From: Symsagittifera roscoffensis
Taxonomy: Eukaryota > Xenacoelomorpha > Acoela > Convolutidae
Assembly (NCBI RefSeq): GCF_963678635.1
Contig: NC_087065.1
Span: 48,995,011-49,059,010, forward strand
Reading direction: 5' to 3'
Length of the DNA stretch: 64,000 bases
A program made the position numbers and the translations under genes. The notes beneath the pieces are model-generated. The model worked only from the letters and a program-made list of their open reading frames with translations. It was not told the DNA's origin and searched no databases. Positions 57,130 through 64,000 of this stretch are shown here, one piece after another (the stretch's first letter is position 1; each line of letters starts with the position of its first letter).

Positions 57130-58460
57130 CGAAAATATATAAAATTTTTAACTTTTTCCTATTTTTCTGAAAATATCATTTTGACTAACTCGAAGCTCCG
57201 AACCCGATAACTTTTGATGTGATTAAAATACACAACTGTTTAAGGGATCTTTTCTGTTCGCCTATCCTAGGGCAAGCCAGTATCGTAGCTAATGTTTCAT
57301 TTCATTTTCAAACTGGGATAGGCGATTTAATTTTCATAGTGTTACAATCAAGTTCAAAAAACAAAGAAAAAATGATAAAAAAATTCAAAATAAATTGAAA
57401 ATTTTTTTTTGTCTCAAACTGTCTAATAAAGCTTTCAACCGATCAGACACGTGTTATAACACATTGAAATACCTTTGAGAAAGATTTTTTCACTTGGGTG
57501 TTTAAATCGTGAACCGAGATAAAAATTGAATCCAGCAACCAGTGTTCGTCCTTGGGACAAACATTGCAAAAAACGCATTGGTTTTGCTTAAAAACAACTC
57601 CTTCAAGGTAAATTTTCATTTTTTCGACTTTTTGGTTTTTTGAACTTCATAAATAATAAAGTTTTTATATCTTAACAGAAGCAAACTGATTGACTTCGAT
57701 AGCATCATAGGTTCAGAGCGTAAAAATTTTTTAATTTGGAATAAAAAAAGTTTGCTGATTTTTTTTTTGAAATAAAAAAGTTACTTTTGAAATTTTCATA
57801 TTTTTCTAAAAATAAGACTGACTAATTCAAGGTTCTGACCACCGTTAATTTTTGATCTGATAAAAAAAGACGCTTGGTAATGAGGACCAGTTCTGTTCTC
57901 ATATGCTAGGGCCAGCTAGTAGTTTAGCTAAATTTTCATTTTGTTCATAATTAGAGATGTGAAAACGTTTAAAAGTTTTATGTGAAAATTTCAAAAATCA
58001 AAAAAGTGAAAAACGTTTTGTCTCAAACTGTCCAATAAAGCTTTCAATCAATCAGACAAGAATTATAACACATTGAAGTACCTTTGAGAAGCTCTAAAGA
58101 TGTTTTTTTGTTCAACAAAAGTGATTTTTTCCCTTGGGTGTCTAAATCGTGAACCGAGATGAAATTTGAAATTTTTTAATATGCAGCAACCAGCCCGGAA
58201 CCATCGCAAAAATGCGTTTTTTTTTGCTTGAAAACAACTCTTTCGTGGTAAACTTCATTATTTTTATTTTTTGGGTTTTTTGAACTAAATAAATAATGAA
58301 TTTTTTCTAATTTAACAAGCGAACCGATTGATTTTGGTAGAACCATAGGTTCAGAGCGTGAAAATTTTTTAGATTGGAATGAAAAAAAAATTGTGATTGT
58401 TTTTGAAAACTTTTCATTTCTGTTCTCCTTACCCTAATAGGGCTAGCCATTGGCGTTGTT
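57130..58460. repeat. Degenerate tandem repeat, ~620 bp period
   Basis: Unit 1 (about 57130-57750) and unit 2 (about 57750-58370) share an ordered set of blocks: TTTTTCTGAAAATA/TTTTTCTAAAAATA, TTTCTGTTC, GTCTCAAACTGTCTAATAAA, AATACCTTTGAGAA, AAATCGTGAACCGAGAT, AAAACAACTC, CATAGGTTCAGAGCG. A third partial unit reaches about 58460. Spacing drifts, so the duplication is old. Confidence 0.75.
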
Positions 58461-59515
58461 TTACCTGGATCATTGGTAAAGTGAGAAAATACTTGTGAAT
58501 TTTTTTTGAATAAAAAAAATCAAAGAAACTTTGAAAATTAAAATAAAAACAAAACTTTGTTTCTTATGGTTTGCTATGAGTTTCTTTTTGTCGTACTAAA
58601 AAACAAAGGGGTGGGGGTCTTGCAATCAGTCTAGTGCAACAAAATTTTTTCTGTTCTTTCTAATTTTTTTCTTGTTAAAGTTCTCTCTAAGTTTGATTCA
58701 AAACAACACACTAAAATTTAATTGGGCCAATTGATAACGAAACAATCAAAGAAGTTCAAGCTAAAGTTCATTTTTGAGCAATACTCTAGTTTTATAGATT
58801 TTATAATTTTGTTTTTGATTTTCCATTTTTTTTGTACTTGTCTGAACCAAAGATGGGGGAATTAGCTAAATCTATTTTTCAATAAATTTTATTAAGAAGG
58901 ATGTGAAAATGCTACAAAAAAAAATTTGTTTGCTGTTTTCTGGTAAAGTAGATTTGATTATACTCTTTTGATCTTTTTTACTTTGTCTAAAGGCGAGAAC
59001 TTGTTCAAAAAAACAGGGGCGAAAAAAAGGGTATCATGCTTCAAATTTCAGATTCCCTGAAGGAAAAAAAATTTATCCACGATCCAGTTTTCTCAATTCG
59101 ATGGTTGTTAACAAAAGAATAAGTATCTTCAAAGAGTTAGTATCATCTTTGAATCTCTAAGATTTTTAGCACTATAGATTCTCATTGCGAGAACCAAAAA
59201 TTGAAGTTTTTTGAAATGTTTCTGCAGAGAACGCGCATCAAAAAAACGCAGTTTTTGATTCAAAACCTAAAATGACTCCCCACCCAAAAAAAAACTATCA
59301 AAAAATTGCACATGACTGATATTTCTACTCTTAAAAATCATTCAAATAGCGCGCTAGCAAGAGTAGCGTATCATTATGAACCTACTTTGTGTTCGGAGCT
59401 AACTGGCAAACACCAAGGGTCATTTGGACGCACTTTTTTTCTAATTTTGATCTGTATCATTGAAAAATTAATTTCAACTGTTCTCTTTTTTTTGGCTAGT
59501 GTTTAAGATTATTAA
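58461..59515. other. Intergenic, nothing recognised
   Basis: T-rich, no sustained coding frame with protein-like composition. The frame at 59306-59506 has no recognisable motif. Confidence 0.5.
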
Positions 59516-59580
59516 GCAAGAGTAGCTGAGTGGGGAAAATTTCATTCACAAGGTTGATGGTTCAACTCTGTCGCGTAGGC
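59516..59580 (+). other. tRNA-like fragment
   Basis: A-box TAGCTGAGTGG at 59523-59533 and B-box-like GGTTCAACTCT at 59559-59569 with normal spacing. The 5' GCAAGAG and the 3' region do not pair as a full acceptor stem. Best read as a tRNA pseudogene or SINE head. Confidence 0.4.
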
Positions 59581-60388
59581 AAATTTTTACTAAGTTGAGA
59601 TTTGTTTCTACTTTTTTTGTTTCACTTTATGGAGCTGCTTTCTGTCGTTTTCTTGCTACGAAATTATAATCGCCTCTGTGTTTTGTAGCATAACAAACGC
59701 GGAGATCTTTGCTTACGACTTTTGAATAAATGTACAGAATAATTGTTTTCGGAGTAGTTTTTCTTTGTCCAGACTAATTCCGGCACTTTAATTGGAAATA
59801 TTTCTTTAGCATCCAAAGTTTTTGTTGTTTTAATGAAAACAAATCAATTGACTTGTGTTTATTATTTTTTATTAAACAAGGCCTTAAATTGGGGGGCAAT
59901 TAAAATGTAAAATATATTTCTTTCTACTTACGCGTATTTATTTATTCTACCTAAATGAAAAAGAACTTTGAAAAAACAAATTGTTGCATAGTTTATCATT
60001 GCTTATTTTTGGGCAAAAAAGCAGATTGTTTGTCCTTTGAGTGTTTTTTATTAAACGTTGCGGCGCTTAAAATGAGAGATTAAACAAAAGAATTTAAATA
60101 TCATTGAAAGTTTTGATTCCTTGAGTTCAAGTGTAAAAAAAAGCCTTCATTATTTTGATGAAAATCTAGGGATCAGAAAAATTGCAAATCGGCTAAGTTC
60201 TGGACTACTTTATGCAAACTTTGAAGGTTTTTATTTATATTGATGAAACATAAGGCGAGTGCTGAGTTGTTCCACTCAACAAAAATATTCCAATCTGTTT
60301 TGAGTGAAGCAAAATGATCGTAATTTTTTTTTGTTAGATTCAATTTTTTACATTTGACATTTTAGTATTCTACATAATTTATGCGTTT
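59581..60388. other. Intergenic, nothing recognised
   Basis: AT-rich; two A/T-rich blocks around 59820-59890 and 59990-60065 echo each other loosely (TTTATTAAACAAGG, TTTATTAAACGTTG). No feature supported. Confidence 0.45.
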
Positions 60389-60560
60389 CCATTCCGACTT
60401 TCGAAGAAAGTGACGGAATATAGATTTTTTTGCTCAGCTGGTTTTTTTTCTGACAAATTTCGCTTTTTTTAATTGCAAAGTTTCACGGAAATTTTATGTT
60501 CCATTCGAAAATTTTTGTTGAATTGAGCTATAGTTACAAAAGATACTCAACCTGCGCTCG
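60389..60560. repeat. Dispersed repeat shared with 42848-43020
   Basis: ATTCCGACTTTCGAAGAAAG, TGACGGAATAT and TTTTTTCTGACAAATTTCG occur in the same order as at 42848-42920, with weaker similarity afterwards. Two diverged copies 17.5 kb apart. Confidence 0.65.
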
Positions 60561-61836
60561 TGAGGGCTTCTTCTCTCCAGACAAACGTCGACTTCAACTA
60601 GCAATTTACGACGGAAAATTCTAAAAATCAGCCAAAAATTATTTTTTTTCCTGAAAGATAGCTAATTTCGCCAGATTACGGTAAGTAATGGTTGATGTAT
60701 ATTGTGCCATAATATGGTATAGTTAAATATATTCGAACATGTTTTTGTCTAAAAACATTTGGAGATGAAATTCAATTTTTGGAGATTATATCCTCCTAAC
60801 TTTTCTGTGCTGCTGCTGCTGAGTGAGAGGCTCACCTTCTTGATACAGTCTGTCAATTTTCAACTCGGTAATTTTGGCGTAGCTTTTGCCTGACGAAAGT
60901 TCAACATATTCATTTTTTGGGATAAAAATTTTTGGATGTTTTTACGAATCATATTTCTCTGATCCTTGTAAAGTTATCGAGTAGTTGAAGTTTTGGCTAA
61001 CTTGTGACAACTAATGGAGGCAATAGTTTATGTACTTTAAACCTGTAAGCAGAGGTTTAGTCCGTGTAACAAGTCGTTCCAAATTGAGTTGAGGCAGGTT
61101 AGATAAAACTTTTTGAGGAAATCAAATCAGTTTGCACTTTGCATAGCATTTAATGGATTGATTTTTGAGAAAGAAAACAAAAAAAAACTTTTTTTCATTT
61201 TCATTTCTTTTATTTTTTCCTAATCGGTTGATTTTTTTTTAATTCCGTTGCTTCTCTTTGTTATAATAAGAAGGAAATATTGAAAAATAATAGTATCAAG
61301 ATTACAAAAAAAGCAAGGTCATAAGTTTTGAACCATATACTTCATTTCACTTTTTTTTGCTTCATTGCGTTCTTTGACTATATTCTAACTGACTGTTACC
61401 TGTACGCTTAGAATGCTCATAGCTTAAGTTTAATTAGGCTTGAGTTGGATAATTTTACAAATGATTCTTTTTGTTTTTTCAAACTACGCTCGCAAATTAC
61501 GAACTGCAAACGATGAGAATAACCTTGATAAACTTATTTTTTACATTAGATTAAAACTCTAAAAACATGTTAGTCATTTTTTTATTGAACAATCTTTGTT
61601 AAAACATTCTTTTCGGTGTAGATATTTATTCTTCTTAAAAGCTACAACTAAATGGCAGAAATTGTTTCCGAAAATTATAATCATGACTCAATCTCCAATG
61701 TTTTAGAACTTAATTTTTGAAACTAATTAAAACTTACAATTCGGTTTGTGTGTTTTTTTTTGAAATAAAATTGTTTGAATTAACGTTACATTGAACAAAA
61801 TTTCTTGATTGGTTTATTTGATCTTTCGCGGTTCGA
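60561..61836. other. Intergenic with a short CTG run and hairpin
   Basis: GCTGCTGCTGCTGAG at about 60810-60825 is followed by GTGAGAGGCTCAC (about 60822-60835), a 5 bp stem with a 3 base loop. No gene is seen. Confidence 0.5.
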
Positions 61837-64000
61837 CTTTTGTTAAGTAGGTGTGGAAGAACAATGTTGTACTTTCGGTTGTCTGTTTATGCTTTCTTGG
61901 CTGAAGTGACGCGTTGTGGGATTTTTGTGCGGTCAGAAGTTTTTTTTATTGTAGAAGCAATTGTTTTTTGATTATTTTTTTTGTAATTTATAGCTTAAAC
62001 AACCCCTGATTTTAGTAAAGTTAGGTTTTCGTTTTTTTTTTGTTAAAAGCAATATTCGAACTAAAGATTTACTGATTATGCTTATTGGCTCAGTTGCCTT
62101 AATTTGTATCGCTTTAAGGATAAAAAACTGTTGGTTAAAGAAAGTCAGGCAGTCCTCGTTGTAAGAACTCAAAGCTTCGAGACTTATTTGCTCATTTTTT
62201 TATGACAACAATTTCTTGAGGTATTTTTTTGGTTTTCGAATCAATGAGTGTCTACTATCGCTTTGTCGGCATAGTAGCCCTCTTTTCAATTTAGAAACTA
62301 ATTTATCTTGTTTCTTGAATGTTTTTTTTTTTGGCGGTTTCACTTGTGTGACAAAGACGGTTTGTTTTTTTTTCTTTGGAAGGAAGACAAACTCCAATAT
62401 CAGATATGCTATGATCATCAGAAAAACAATAATAACTCCAAATTGTCGGAAAAGTGTTCTGACTATTGATTTCCCTGAGTAAAAAAAAAATTTTGATTTG
62501 GATCAATTTTTTTTCTAAAAAGGAACTTAAAATGCCAAAGTTAAAAAAAATATTTTAAAAGATTTTTCCAAATTTAGCTTGTATTACTTTTTAGTTTTTA
62601 GTAATTCAAACTGTCAACACTCTAATGAGATATCTACCAAAGAACTTTGATTTTAAAAAAACGAGAAAAATGGAGATTGACGCACTTGCTGATTTCAAGA
62701 AAGTTTTGTGCTGATGGTATATCTGAATTGGTCTAATCATATTATGCTGATCATTAATGGCTACTCAAGTGATCTTTTCATGAAAAATTAATATAAGTTT
62801 TTGTCGCACAATTCAAAAAAGTTTCTGCTAACAATACTTGTTCTTCAAAAATCACATTTTTGTCCAGTTTTAAAAAAATACAAACAGTTTTTTTGGTTTT
62901 TTTTCTTTATGAACGAAATTTCCCCCCTTGAGCGAAATAGACCATCCAAAAAACAGAATCCTTTTGTTAAGTAGGTGTGGAAGAACAATGTTGTACTTTC
63001 GGTTGTCTGCTTATGCTTTCTTGGCTGAAGTGCCGCGTTGTGGGACTTTTGTGCGGTCAGAAGTTTTTTTTATTGTAGAAGCAATTGTTTTTTGATTATT
63101 TTTTTTGTAATTTATAGCTTAAACAACCCCTGATTTTAGTAAAGTTAGGTTTACGTTTGTTTTTTTTTGTTAAAAGCAATATTCGAACTAAAGGTTTACT
63201 GATTATGCTTATTGGCTCAGTTGCCTTAATTTGTATCGCTTTAACGATAAAAAACTGTTGGTTAAAGAAAGTCAGGCAGTCCTTGTTGTAAGAACTCAAA
63301 GCTTCGAGACTTATTTGCTCATTTTTTTTATGACAACAATATCTTGAGCTATTTTTTTGGTTTTTGAATCAATGAGTGACTACTATCGCTTCGTCGGCAT
63401 AGTAGCCCTCTGTTCAATTTAGAAACTAATTTATCTTGTTTCTTGAATGTTTTTTTTGGCGGTTTCACTTGTGTGACAAAAACGGTTTAATTTTTTTTTC
63501 TTTGGAAGGAAGACAAACTCCAATATCAGATATGCTATGATCATCAGAAAAACAATAATAACTCCAAATTGTCGAAAAAGTGTTCTGACTATTGATTTCC
63601 CTGAGTAAAAAAAAAACTTTTGTTTTGGATCAATTTTTTTTCTAAAAAGGAACTTAAAATGCCAAAGTGAAAAAAAAATTTTTTTCCAAATTTAGCTTGT
63701 ATTACTTTTTAGTTTTTAGTAATTCAAACTGTCAACACTCTAATGAGATATCTAGCAAAGAACTTTGATTTTAAAAAAAAAACGAGAAAAATGGAGATTG
63801 ACGCACTTGCTGATTTCAAGAAAGTTTTGTGCTGATGGTATATCTGAATTGGTCTAATCATATTATGCTAATCATTAATGGCTACTCAAGTGATCTTTTC
63901 ATGAAAAATTAATATAAGTTTTTGTCGCACAAAAAAGTTTCAGCTAACAATACTTGTTGTTCAAAAATTACATTTTTGTCCAGTTTTGAAAAAATTCAAA
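61837..64000. repeat. 1124 bp direct tandem duplication, open at window end
   Basis: Unit 1 (61837-62960) and unit 2 (62961-64000, cut by the window) are highly similar with an exact 1124 base offset early on. Both contain GGTGTGGAAGAACAATGTTG, TGCTTTCTTGGCTGAAGTG and CAAACTCCAATATCAGATAT. No open frame with recognisable protein character is conserved between them. Confidence 0.9.

Noticed and set aside
57130-64000. CRISPR array or bacterial mobile island among the tandem repeats
   Set aside because: Repeat units are 600-1100 bases with no regular short repeat-spacer pattern, and the window has eukaryotic transposons throughout.

Overview
The window is AT-rich, repeat-dense eukaryotic DNA. 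No bacterial-style operons or ribosome binding sites are seen. Splice-like junctions, small inverted-repeat transposons, tRNA-derived fragments, poly-G/purine tracts and an envelope-bearing Ty3/gypsy-type LTR retroelement point to an invertebrate animal genome. I cannot name the phylum from sequence alone.

Layout. (1) 1-4963: non-coding flank with short degenerate repeats, one small inverted-repeat element, and a 1.0 kb direct tandem duplication whose units each carry a tRNA-like fragment and a foldback. (2) 4964-42597: one composite LTR retroelement of about 37.6 kb. It is bounded by two ~409 bp LTRs starting TGG and ending CA, and flanked by a 4 bp duplication GTTA (4960-4963 and 42598-42601). 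Inside, in order: primer-binding region, leader, a basic upstream ORF, broken gag with a CCHC knuckle, protease; a second gag-nucleocapsid/protease copy; a TG-rich satellite sitting where reverse transcriptase should be; the integrase C-terminus; first envelope region; ORF3 copy A; then two near-identical ~5.2 kb units (22431-27640 and 27641-32837), each with ORF3, 3' non-coding DNA, a truncated LTR, reverse transcriptase lacking its YxDD core, RNase H and integrase; then the fuller integrase, second envelope region, ORF3 copy D, 3' non-coding DNA and 3' LTR. Every protein is interrupted by stops, frameshifts or deletions, so this is a dead, rearranged endogenous element.

(3) 42598-64000: host DNA with the only plausible cellular genes. 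These are a duplicated small secreted PLAT/LH2-domain protein (44347-44808 damaged, 50160-50585 intact) and a duplicated terminal-exon-like ORF (51990-52271 intact, 54826-55085 broken). Around them lie a reverse-oriented solo LTR of the same family, an LTR fragment, several ~215 bp MITEs sharing ~27 bp inverted ends, an 810 bp MITE with a visible empty site, three copies of a poly-G segment, a degenerate ~620 bp tandem repeat and a 1124 bp tandem duplication running off the end.

The most interesting item is the retroelement's gene set. Besides gag, pol and env it carries a large ORF3 whose start overlaps the env stop in an ATGA, a small two-helix hydrophobic ORF before env, and a basic ORF overlapping the gag start. 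None of these three resembles a family I recognise. The LTR pair differs by roughly 20 positions by eye, while the 5.2 kb units are almost identical, so the internal amplification looks younger than the insertion.
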